This document shows, piece after piece, positions 1 to 5,029 of a stretch of 5,029 nt of DNA. The notes below the pieces were generated by a model that saw only the letters and a list, made by a program, of their open reading frames with translations, was not told where the DNA came from and did not search any database. The first letter of the stretch is position 1; each line of letters starts with the position of its first letter. The position numbers and the translations under genes were made by a program. This DNA comes from an uncultured Collinsella sp. (GTDB lineage: Bacteria > Actinomycetota > Coriobacteriia > Coriobacteriales > Coriobacteriaceae). The stretch is taken from contig CATZMG010000095.1 in assembly GCA_958421655.1 (NCBI GenBank), positions 1-5,029 of the forward strand. Reading direction: 5' to 3'.

Positions 1-2164
1 TACCGATGTAACCGCACGTGCGACGGGCGACATTCATCTTCTCCTGGTCACGATTGCCGCAATTGGGGCACTCCCACACCAGCTTGCCGTCATCCTCGAC
101 AATCTTGATCTCACCGTCGTAGCCGCACACCTGGCAGTAGTCGCTCTTGGTGTTGAGCTCGGCGTACATGATGTTGTCGTAGATGTACTGCATCACGCGA
201 ATGACAGCCTTGAGGTTGTCCTGCATGTTGGGAACCTCGACGTAGGAGATGGCACCGCCCGGCGAAAGCTGCTGGAACATACCCTCGAACTTGAGCTTGT
301 CGAATGCGTCGATCTCCTCGGACACGTGGACGTGGTAGCTGTTGGTGATGTAGCCCTTGTCCGTCACGCCCGGGATGATGCCAAAACGACGCTGCAGGCA
401 CTTGGCGAACTTGTAGGTCGTCGACTCAAGCGGGGTACCGTACAGCGAGAAGTCAATATCGCTTTCGGCCTTCCACTCCGCGCACTTGTCGTTCATGCGC
501 TGCATGACGGCCATGGCAAAGGGCGTGCCCTCCTTCTCGGTGTGGCTGTGGCCCGTCATGTACTTAACGCACTCATACAGGCCGGCATAACCCAGACTAA
601 TGGTGGAGTAACCGCCCACGAGCAACTTGTCGATCGTCTCGCCCTTCTTCAGGCGGGCGAGGGCACCGTACTGCCAAAGAATCGGTGCGGCATCCGAAAG
701 CGTACCCATCAGACGCTCATGACGGCACAGCAGGGCGCGGTGGCACAGCTCAAGGCGCTCGTCGAAGATCTTCCAGAACTTATCCATGTCCTGATGCGAG
801 CTCAGCGCGACATCGGGCAGGTTGATGGTCACAACGCCCTGGTTAAAGCGACCGTAGTACTTGGGCTTGTTCGGGTCATAGTTCAGCGCGTTGGCCACGT
901 TGTTAAATCCGTTACCGGAGCGGTCGGGCGTCAGGAAGCTGCGGCAACCCATGCAGGTATAGCAGTCGCCGTTGCCCGCGGTCTCGCCCTTCGACAGCTT
1001 GAGCTCGCGCATCTTCTTCTCGGAGATATAGTCGGGCACCATGCGCTTGGCGGTGCACTTCGCAGCCAGCTGAGTCAGGTAGAAGTACGGGGAATCCTCG
1101 TGAACGTTATCGTCCTCGAGCACGTAGATGAGCTTGGGGAACGCCGGGGTGATCCACACGCCGGCTTCGTTCTTAACGCCCTCATAGCGCTGACGAAGCG
1201 TCTCCTCCACAATCATGGCAAGGTCATGCTTCTCCTGGGGCGTACGGGCCTCATTGAGATACATAAAGACCGTCACGAACGGCGCCTGGCCATTCGTGGT
1301 CATAAGGGTCACGACCTGATACTGAATCGTCTGAACGCCGCGACGGATCTCGTCACGCAGGCGGTCCTCAACAACCTCGCGGACCTTTTCGGGAGATGCG
1401 GAAACGCCGAGCTCCTCGAGCTCGCGGGCGACCTCGCCGCGAATCTTTTGACGGCTCACCTCGACGAACGGGGCAAGATGGGTCAGCGAAATCGACTGGC
1501 CACCGTACTGGGAGGAAGCAACCTGAGCGATGATCTGCGTCGCGATGTTGCAGGCAGTCGAGAAGCTGTGCGGCTTCTCGATCAGCGTGCCCGAAATAAC
1601 AGTACCGTTCTGGAGCATATCCTCCAGGTTCACCAGGTCGCAGTTATGCATGTGCTGGGCAAAGTAGTCCGAATCATGGAAGTGAATCAGACCCTCATTG
1701 TGAGCATCCACAATCTCCTGGGGCAGCAGCACACGCTGGGTCAGGTCCTTGGAGATCTCGCCGGCCATGTAGTCACGCTGAACGGAATTGACGGTCGGGT
1801 TCTTGTTGGAGTTCTCCTGCTTGACCTCTTCGTTGTTGCACTCAATCAGCGACAGAATCTTGTCGTCGGTCGTGTTCTTCTGGCGCTTCAGGCTCTGAAC
1901 ATAGCGATAGATGATGTAATGGCGAGCGACCTCGTAGCAGTCGAGACGCATAATCTCGTCCTCGACCAGATCCTGAATCTCCTCGACCGACACGGTGTGG
2001 CCCGCGTTCTCGCATGCCTCGGCGACGTTTTGTGCCGCGTAAACCACCTGGCGGTCGGTAAGACGAGAGCTCTCCTCGACCTCCAAGTTTGCGGCGCGGA
2101 TGGCATTGACAATCTTATCGATGTCAAAGACAACCTCGGTGCCGCTGCGCTTGATGATCTTCAT
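1..2164 (-). CDS. nrdD: Anaerobic (class III) ribonucleoside-triphosphate reductase, NrdD, 3' end cut by window edge
   Basis: The enzyme reduces ribonucleoside triphosphates to dNTPs without oxygen, using a glycyl radical installed by the radical-SAM activase NrdG; it is cytoplasmic. I read 721 codons from ATG at 2164 to the left edge. Residues about 3-93 form an ATP-cone, with the opening KRSGTEVVFDIDKI and a closing YIIYRY helix, so allosteric control by ATP/dATP is expected. The catalytic barrel follows. C407 in the segment CYTCMGCRSFL is the likely thiyl-radical cysteine, and C205 lies in FSTACNIATQ. A zinc site is formed by C677, C680, C699 and C702. The glycyl-radical motif RTCGYIG has its Gly at residue 718, so probably only a few tens of residues are missing. 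The start is supported by AAAGAGG 7 nt upstream. nrdG is expected just beyond the left edge but is not visible. Family assignment is very secure; catalytic residue roles are inferred from the family. Confidence 0.97.
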   Translation of the reverse strand, partial: MKIIKRSGTEVVFDIDKIVNAIRAANLEVEESSRLTDRQVVYAAQNVAEACENAGHTVSVEEIQDLVEDEIMRLDCYEVARHYIIYRYVQSLKRQKNTTDDKILSLIECNNEEVKQENSNKNPTVNSVQRDYMAGEISKDLTQRVLLPQEIVDAHNEGLIHFHDSDYFAQHMHNCDLVNLEDMLQNGTVISGTLIEKPHSFSTACNIATQIIAQVASSQYGGQSISLTHLAPFVEVSRQKIRGEVARELEELGVSASPEKVREVVEDRLRDEIRRGVQTIQYQVVTLMTTNGQAPFVTVFMYLNEARTPQEKHDLAMIVEETLRQRYEGVKNEAGVWITPAFPKLIYVLEDDNVHEDSPYFYLTQLAAKCTAKRMVPDYISEKKMRELKLSKGETAGNGDCYTCMGCRSFLTPDRSGNGFNNVANALNYDPNKPKYYGRFNQGVVTINLPDVALSSHQDMDKFWKIFDERLELCHRALLCRHERLMGTLSDAAPILWQYGALARLKKGETIDKLLVGGYSTISLGYAGLYECVKYMTGHSHTEKEGTPFAMAVMQRMNDKCAEWKAESDIDFSLYGTPLESTTYKFAKCLQRRFGIIPGVTDKGYITNSYHVHVSEEIDAFDKLKFEGMFQQLSPGGAISYVEVPNMQDNLKAVIRVMQYIYDNIMYAELNTKSDYCQVCGYDGEIKIVEDDGKLVWECPNCGNRDQEKMNVARRTCGYIG

Positions 2165-2384
2165 CCTCTTGCCTCTTTCGCGTCGAAATCGTATTGCGCT
2201 TCAGAGCCAAACGATGCCCGGCAGGGCTTGCCCCTGTCTTGCGGCGCCGTCGCGCAATCTGTGTTTTCGAAAACCATAGGCCCTCATGCGGACAATCCTC
2301 GCAGCCAATCAAGGGGCTCGAAGATCCATCCAAATGGGGCGAATAAGGTCCTCGTTCTCTGTCCGCCATCTATCATACGACAAA
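2165..2384 (-). other. Long 5' leader of nrdD
   Basis: About 220 nt separate the predicted transcription start (near 2384) from the nrdD ATG, which is long for a simple leader. The ribosome binding site AAAGAGG lies at 2172-2178. I see a perfect 12-bp palindrome, GTTTTCGAAAAC (2263-2274), a 5-bp stem CAGGG/CCCTG with a 5-nt loop (2222-2236), and a further pairing TTGCG/CGCAA (2239-2257). I recognise no known riboswitch; the conserved GCCACTG box of cobalamin riboswitches is absent. An 81-codon ORF (2369-2124) crosses the leader and the nrdD start in another frame, but it lacks a ribosome binding site and I do not consider it a gene. Leader status depends on the promoter call. Confidence 0.45.
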
Positions 2385-2388
2385 GAGG

Positions 2389-2404
2389 CATCTATATCCT
2401 GTAT
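2389..2404. promoter_or_regulatory. NrdR box, weaker (proximal) copy over the -10
   Basis: The 16-mer CATCTATATCCTGTAT matches about 10 of 16 consensus positions, with the central CTATAT intact. On its own this is weak. Its centre lies exactly 32 bp from that of the strong box, leaving a 16-bp spacer. NrdR boxes typically occur as pairs with 15-16 bp spacers, about three helical turns between centres, and that spacing is the main support. It overlaps the predicted -10 hexamer. Confidence 0.6.
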
Positions 2405-2420
2405 TCTTTTTTTAGGTCAA
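2391..2420 (-). promoter_or_regulatory. Predicted sigma-70-type promoter of nrdD
   Basis: Read on the minus strand, a -35 hexamer TTGACC (2420-2415) and a -10 hexamer TATAGA (2396-2391) are separated by 18 bp. Transcription would start near 2384. The proximal NrdR box covers the -10, and the strong distal box directly abuts the -35, so repressor binding would block RNA polymerase. An 8-bp direct repeat, AGGTCAAA on the plus strand (2414-2421 and 2443-2450), flanks the strong box; the left copy is the -35 itself. The hexamers are imperfect, so this is a moderate call strengthened by the operator overlap. Confidence 0.55.
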
Positions 2421-2436
2421 ACACAACATATAGTGT
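2421..2436. promoter_or_regulatory. NrdR box, strong (distal) copy
   Basis: The 16-mer ACACAACATATAGTGT agrees with the established NrdR consensus (acaCwAtATaTwGtgt) at 15 of 16 positions. NrdR is the zinc-finger/ATP-cone repressor of bacterial ribonucleotide reductase genes and senses ATP/dATP. The site lies just upstream of the predicted nrdD -35. I counted the matches by eye. The nrdR gene itself is not in this window. Confidence 0.85.
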
Positions 2437-2483
2437 TTCAGCAGGTCAAAGCAATTAGTTATTTTGCAGACGCATTAATTATG

Positions 2484-2550
2484 AGGGGTTCTTGGCAAGT
2501 CGGTAAAACGTTACCAACACGGCTACCTGCATGGCAGTTATAAAACCCCC
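2484..2550 (-). ncRNA. Candidate structured RNA (three-way junction) upstream of nrdD
   Basis: On the minus strand this segment can fold into a closed junction. The outer stem pairs GGGGGUUUU (2550-2542) with AGAACCCCU (2492-2484), 9 bp including two G-U pairs. One arm is CUGC-CAU-GCAG (2537-2527). The other arm, 2518-2499, is an 8-bp stem with one G-U pair closing a CGUU loop. All three non-Watson-Crick positions are G-U pairs in minus-strand RNA but would be A-C mismatches in plus-strand RNA, which favours transcription in the nrdD direction. I match it to no known riboswitch family. It lies upstream of the predicted nrdD promoter, so it would need its own or a more distal promoter, and I see no convincing one. 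It could instead be a DNA dyad for a regulator, or chance. Confidence 0.3.
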
Positions 2551-2630
2551 TTAGTCAAGCCGCTGACAAATCCTACCAAAACCAAGCCGCTCACGCCAAA
2601 AGAATCCAAAAGATTATGCTTGACCAACAT
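2538..2630 (-). CDS. Doubtful 30-residue hydrophobic ORF
   Basis: An ATG at 2630 opens 30 codons ending in TAA at 2538, with a hydrophobic stretch GLVLVGFVSGL in its second half that could span a membrane. There is no ribosome binding site ahead of the ATG. The frame stays open upstream back to a TAG about 45 nt before the ATG, and beyond that TAG the same frame continues with another ATG (MPANIDPRSP). This could be a remnant of a longer broken gene. It overlaps the outer stem of the candidate structured RNA. I do not recognise it and expect it more likely is not a gene. The rest of 2551-2730 shows nothing else I can support. Confidence 0.15.
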   Translation of the reverse strand: MLVKHNLLDSFGVSGLVLVGFVSGLTKGVL

Positions 2631-2730
2631 GTTGCGGTCACGGTCGGCCAGGACGTATGCAACCTGCCGGCACCTCTACGGGGACCTTGGATCAATATTT
2701 GCTGGCATATTTGACGGCGTGCTTGGTAGC

Positions 2731-2767
2731 AAAACAAAACAGCTCAGAGGACATAGCCTCTGAGCTG
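2731..2767 (-). terminator. Intrinsic terminator of the tRNA-Gly/tRNA-Val operon
   Basis: A perfect 11-bp stem, CAGCTCAGAGG (2740-2750) with CCTCTGAGCTG (2757-2767), closes a 6-nt loop. On the minus strand it is followed by TTTTGTTTT (2739-2731). It begins 8 nt past the CCA end of tRNA-Val, so it ends the tRNA transcript and insulates the nrdD region. Confidence 0.93.
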
Positions 2768-2775
2768 CGAACATT

Positions 2776-2850
2776 TGGTGGGCGTTAGAAGATTTGAACT
2801 TCTGACCTCTTCCGTGTCAGGGAAGCGCTCTCCCCCTGAGCTAAACGCCC
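2776..2850 (-). tRNA. tRNA-Val (anticodon GAC)
   Basis: This is a complete 75-nt cloverleaf with encoded CCA. The acceptor stem GGGCGTT pairs with AACGCCC, discriminator A. The D arm is GCTC/GAGC. The anticodon stem CTTCC/GGAAG closes the loop CTGACAC, giving anticodon GAC, which reads GUC and GUU valine codons. The T arm AGAAG/CTTCT closes TTCAAAT. It is the second gene of the operon, 3 nt after tRNA-Gly, and is followed by a strong terminator. Confidence 0.97.
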
Positions 2851-2853
2851 AAA

Positions 2854-2929
2854 TGGAGCGGACAACGGGGCTCGAACCCGCGACCCCAACCTTGGCAAGG
2901 TTGTGCTCTACCAACTGAGCCATGTCCGC
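2854..2929 (-). tRNA. tRNA-Gly (anticodon GCC)
   Basis: This is a complete 76-nt cloverleaf with encoded CCA. The acceptor stem GCGGACA pairs with TGTCCGC, discriminator T. The anticodon stem CAACC/GGTTG closes the loop TTGCCAA, giving anticodon GCC, which reads GGC and GGU. The T arm GCGGG/CCCGT closes the TTCGAGC loop. It is the first gene of a two-tRNA operon. Its 3' 55 nt are identical to the partial tRNA-Gly at the right edge, so the chromosome carries at least two copies. Confidence 0.97.
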
Positions 2930-2941
2930 TTACGAGGATTA

Positions 2942-2970
2942 ATCTTACGTGATGCCCGCATCCTATGCAA
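2942..2970 (-). promoter_or_regulatory. Promoter of the tRNA-Gly/tRNA-Val operon
   Basis: On the minus strand a -35-like TTGCAT (2970-2965) and a -10-like TAAGAT (2947-2942) are spaced by 17 bp. The predicted start near 2935 lies about 6 nt before the tRNA-Gly 5' end. Directly upstream, 2972-2989 is A/T-rich with a 7-bp inverted repeat AACTTTT/AAAAGTT, placed where an UP element would sit; this suits a strong stable-RNA promoter. The rest of 2990-3061 holds no gene. A 7-bp inverted repeat there (3007-3013 with 3055-3061) follows the glucosidase stop but lacks a T-tract. Confidence 0.6.
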
Positions 2971-3061
2971 GAACTTTTTTTGAAAAGTTTTGCGACGCTC
3001 TCGCGAGGGCATCAGTCGTCACGAAAGGCGCGAACAAACGCAGGCTCACAGCGAGATGCCC

Positions 3062-4796
3062 CTACATCTCACCGAGCATGATCCAGGCAGAGCTGTCCTG
3101 CGTGAGCCTGCCGTCTGCAAGCGGTGATGAGGTGAGCAGGACCCTGCCCGCCGGCAGCTCCACGGGTGCTGCACCGAAGTTCGTCACACACGCCCAGCCG
3201 TTATCGCGGCGATAGGCGATGACGCCGCCCTCAGCGCCCTCGGCACCATCCGCAAGACCGGTGCGCCCGTCAAGATCGAGCCACGCAAGATCGTTGGCGC
3301 ACCCGCGCAGCTTGCGCCGCAGCCAGAGGGCGTCACGATAGAGCGCAAGCATCGATGTCGGGTCCACTTCTTCCCTATCGGCAGCATAATCGGAAAACCA
3401 TGCAGGCTGCGGCAGATGGGGCGCCGCATCGGCGTCTGCCGGCGAAAAACCCAAACGATCCGCCATGCGCGGGATCGTCCGCCGCCACCCACGGCAGGGG
3501 CACACGACAGCCGTCGCGCCCCTTCTCACGCTTCGGTCCGTGCGTATTGGTCGCAGTAGGGTCTTCGAGTGCAGCCCACGGGATATCAGCCACCTCAAAA
3601 AGGCCGAGCTCCTCACCCTGATACACGTATGCCGAGCCCGGAAGCGCCAGCTCAAGCAAAAGGGCCGCCCGCGCGCGGCGCTCGCCGAGTTCACGGTCCT
3701 CGTCATAAGACGACCCGTCGCGCAAGAGCCAGTCGAGCGCAATCTGGTGGTAGCGCGTCGCCTTGATTTGCGGCAGGGCATAGCGTGTCGCCACGCGCGG
3801 CACGTCGTGGTTGGAGAGTACCCAGGTCGAGGCGGAATCGGATTCGACGGCTGCCTTCAAGCCCTTCTCGATTGCAGTGTGCATGTCATCATAGGTCCAA
3901 GTGGCCTTGGCAAACTCAAAGTTGAATGTCTGGCCAAGCTCGCTGGGACGCGCGTAGAGATACTGGCGCTCGGGCAGCACCCACGCCTCGGCAACGGCAC
4001 TGCGCGGCGGATTATAGCGGTCGAACACGCGGCGCCACTCGCGATAGATCTCGTGGACCTCATTGCGGTCCCACAGCGGATGGGTGCCGTCGTCAACCAT
4101 GTCATCGCCCTCGGCGAGATGCCACCGGTCGAGGTCATCGCGGTCGAGATCCTTGGCGAGACCCTGCGCCACATCAATGCGAAAGCCGTCGACGCCTCGA
4201 TCGCTCCAAAACGCCAGGACGTCGCAAAAGAGCGCGTGAACCTCAGGGCATGACCAGTCAAAGTCCGGCTGCTCGGGCGTAAACATGTGCAGATACCACT
4301 GACCGTCCGCAACACGCGTCCATGCGGGGCCGCCAAAGTTGGCATTCCAATTGGTGGGAGGCAGCTCGCCATGCTCGCCGCGACCATCGCGGAAGATATA
4401 ACGGGCGCGTTCGGGCGATCCGGGGCCGGCGGCAAGAGCGGCTTTGAACCAGGGGTGCTGGTTGGATGAATGGTTGGGCACGATGTCGACGATGACCTTG
4501 ATGCCGCGCGCGTGAGCCGCAGCGATCATGTCATCGAAGTCGTCAAGCGAGCCGAGACGTGGGTCGACATCGCAGTAGTCCGCCACATCATAGCCACCAT
4601 CGACAAGAGGCGAAGGGTAAAACGGGCTCAGCCAGATGGCCTCGATACCCAGTCGCTCAAGATAGTCCATCTGCTGGGTAATGCCCGCGATATCGCCCAG
4701 ACCCGAACCAGTCGAATCCTTAAACGAGCGCGGGTAGATCTGATAGATCGCGGCATCGGACATCCATGAGCGCGAAGAAGACTTTTCTGTAGCCAT
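3062..4796 (-). CDS. GH13 alpha-glucosidase (oligo-1,6-glucosidase type), frameshifted near codon 450
   Basis: Removing one base gives 577 codons, a normal length for this family. The enzyme would hydrolyse alpha-glucosidic bonds of short imported oligosaccharides (maltose/isomaltose type, substrate not decidable here). There is no signal peptide, so it is cytoplasmic. Family landmarks: YQIYPRSFKDS near the N-terminus, region I VDIVPNHSS (D104, N108, H109), region II GFRIDVAQG with nucleophile D208, region III with general acid E270 (AVAEAW), and region IV SNHD with stabiliser D331. The C-terminal helix SMLALYRDALWLRRKLRG and the beta domain lie in the other frame. The shift falls in T5 (3445-3449 on the plus strand): without correction the protein reads 23 wrong residues and stops at 3375, total 473 residues. 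ATG at 4796 is chosen for AAGGGAG 9 nt upstream; the in-frame ATG at 4886 would add 30 unlikely residues with no ribosome site. The catalytic core is intact; only the C-terminal domain is affected. Confidence 0.9.
3445..3449 (-). other. Frameshift site in the GH13 gene (homopolymer of five)
   Basis: The minus strand reads GGG-TTTTT-CGCCGG. With five T the upstream frame gives GFFAGRRR and a stop 23 codons on. With four T it gives GFSPADADAAPHLPQP and continues to the family-typical C-terminus and the stop at 3062. One extra T fully explains the break. It is either a recent mutation or a homopolymer base-calling error. Confidence 0.85.
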
Positions 4797-4797
4797 G

Positions 4798-4850
4798 GGG
4801 CGTATCTCCCTTGCAACGAGGTTATGCGAGATGCCCACGATGATACGCCC
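4798..4850 (-). repeat. 9-bp inverted repeat spanning the GH13 leader
   Basis: GGGCGTATC (4798-4806) and GATACGCCC (4842-4850) are perfect inverted arms 35 bp apart. The left arm lies between the ribosome binding site and the start codon; the right arm overlaps the candidate -10. In a transcript starting further upstream it would pair across the ribosome binding site. It may otherwise be a regulator site or chance. Confidence 0.4.
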
Positions 4851-4870
4851 AAAGCGGACATTCGCGACAA
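4840..4870 (-). promoter_or_regulatory. Weak candidate promoter of the GH13 gene
   Basis: On the minus strand TATCAT (4845-4840) matches the -10 consensus at 5 of 6 positions. TTGTCG (4870-4865) is a -35-like hexamer, but the 19-bp spacer is long. The start would be near 4833, giving a leader of about 37 nt that contains AAGGGAG (4812-4806). The upstream terminator makes an independent promoter in this gap likely, but this exact placement is uncertain. Confidence 0.3.
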
Positions 4871-4906
4871 ACAACGCCACAGCCACGCCCCAAAACGATC
4901 GCTCCC

Positions 4907-4922
4907 TCGCGGGTTCGAGCCC
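4907..4922 (+). repeat. 16-bp inverted copy of the tRNA-Gly T-arm
   Basis: The plus strand reads TCGCGGGTTCGAGCCC, identical to the T-arm segment of both tRNA-Gly genes, which lie on the opposite strand (2883-2868 and 5004-4989). No acceptor stem or anticodon arm surrounds it, so it is not a tRNA gene. It can form a small stem-loop (TCGC/GCGA plus GGG/CCC). Its origin is unclear. Confidence 0.45.
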
Positions 4923-4936
4923 AGGCGACGGGTACG

Positions 4937-4966
4937 AAAAAGCCCGGCTACCGTAGTAGTCGGGCT
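4937..4966 (-). terminator. Intrinsic terminator after the right-hand tRNA-Gly
   Basis: On the minus strand AGCCCGACTAC (4966-4956) pairs with GTAGCCGGGCT (4951-4941) across a TACG loop, with one A-C mismatch, and runs into TTTTTC (4941-4936). It begins 8 nt after the CCA end of the tRNA, the same spacing as the terminator after tRNA-Val. Confidence 0.85.
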
Positions 4967-4974
4967 GTTGCGTT

Positions 4975-5029
4975 TGGAGCGGACAACGGGGCTCGAACCC
5001 GCGACCCCAACCTTGGCAAGGTTGTGCTC
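4975..5029 (-). tRNA. tRNA-Gly (anticodon GCC), second copy, 5' part beyond the window
   Basis: The 3' 55 nt of a tRNA gene are present, from the last part of the D arm through the GCC anticodon loop, T arm, acceptor 3' strand and encoded CCA. They are identical to the complete tRNA-Gly at 2854-2929. Identity stops exactly at the CCA boundary on the 3' side. The gene is followed by its own terminator. Confidence 0.95.

Noticed and set aside
2124..2369. An 81-codon minus-strand ORF across the nrdD leader and start
   Set aside because: It has no ribosome binding site, overlaps nrdD out of frame, and has arginine-rich, low-complexity content typical of a shadow frame. A leader peptide cannot be excluded but is unsupported.
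2165..2384. Cobalamin or other known riboswitch in the nrdD leader
   Set aside because: I looked for conserved boxes such as GCCACTG and found none. The small stems present do not match a family I know.
326..2458. A 710-codon open frame on the plus strand
   Set aside because: It lies antisense to nrdD, whose minus-strand reading shows ATP-cone, catalytic, zinc and glycyl-radical motifs. The plus-strand product has no recognisable domain, and long antisense frames are common in GC-rich genes.
3005..3061. Inverted repeat GGGCATC/GATGCCC after the GH13 stop as a terminator
   Set aside because: The loop is 41 nt and no T-tract follows on the minus strand, so I cannot call it a terminator.
3439..3455. 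Programmed ribosomal frameshifting in the GH13 gene
   Set aside because: Restoring the frame needs a +1 (or -2) shift at GGG-TTT-TTC. I see no slow codon or stop at the site and no clear stimulatory element, so a simple indel or read error explains it better.
3465..4253. A 262-codon plus-strand ORF and the other plus-strand ORFs over the GH13 gene
   Set aside because: They are antisense to clear GH13 catalytic motifs and show no domain of their own.
4797..4886. An N-terminal extension of the GH13 protein starting at ATG 4886
   Set aside because: The ATG at 4796 has AAGGGAG at good spacing, the family N-terminus begins shortly after it, and the extension would run through the candidate promoter.

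Overview
The window looks like chromosomal DNA of a high-GC, anaerobic, gut-type actinobacterium. The best guess is a Coriobacteriia member such as Collinsella. This rests on an oxygen-sensitive class III ribonucleotide reductase, an actinobacterial-style cytoplasmic GH13 alpha-glucosidase, GC-rich codon use and tRNA genes with encoded CCA ends. The genus is an inference, not shown by the sequence. Every feature I could orient with confidence reads on the minus strand, so transcription runs from the right end of the window to the left.

Layout in transcription order (right to left): a tRNA-Gly(GCC) gene cut by the right edge (4975-5029) ends in an intrinsic terminator (4937-4966). A 140-base gap follows, with a weak promoter and a 9-bp inverted repeat. 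Next is a GH13 alpha-glucosidase gene (4796-3062) broken by one extra base in a five-base homopolymer. A compact tRNA operon comes after it: promoter, a second tRNA-Gly(GCC) at 2929-2854, tRNA-Val(GAC) at 2850-2776, and a strong terminator at 2767-2731. A roughly 570-base non-coding stretch then leads to nrdD. From the tRNA side it holds a doubtful 30-codon ORF, a possible three-way-junction RNA (2550-2484), two NrdR boxes with a promoter (2436-2389) and a leader of about 220 nt. The last gene is nrdD, which starts at 2164 and leaves the window just after its glycyl-radical motif.

Functionally these are housekeeping units. NrdD makes dNTPs without oxygen and appears to be under NrdR repression. 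The GH13 enzyme would hydrolyse imported alpha-glucosides in the cytoplasm. The tRNAs serve translation. The points most worth a second look are the folded element upstream of nrdD, whose base changes fit a minus-strand RNA, the long nrdD leader, the homopolymer frameshift in the glucosidase, and the placement of that gene between two identical tRNA-Gly sequences. I saw no CRISPR array, insertion sequence, phage gene or clearly new defence or mobile system.
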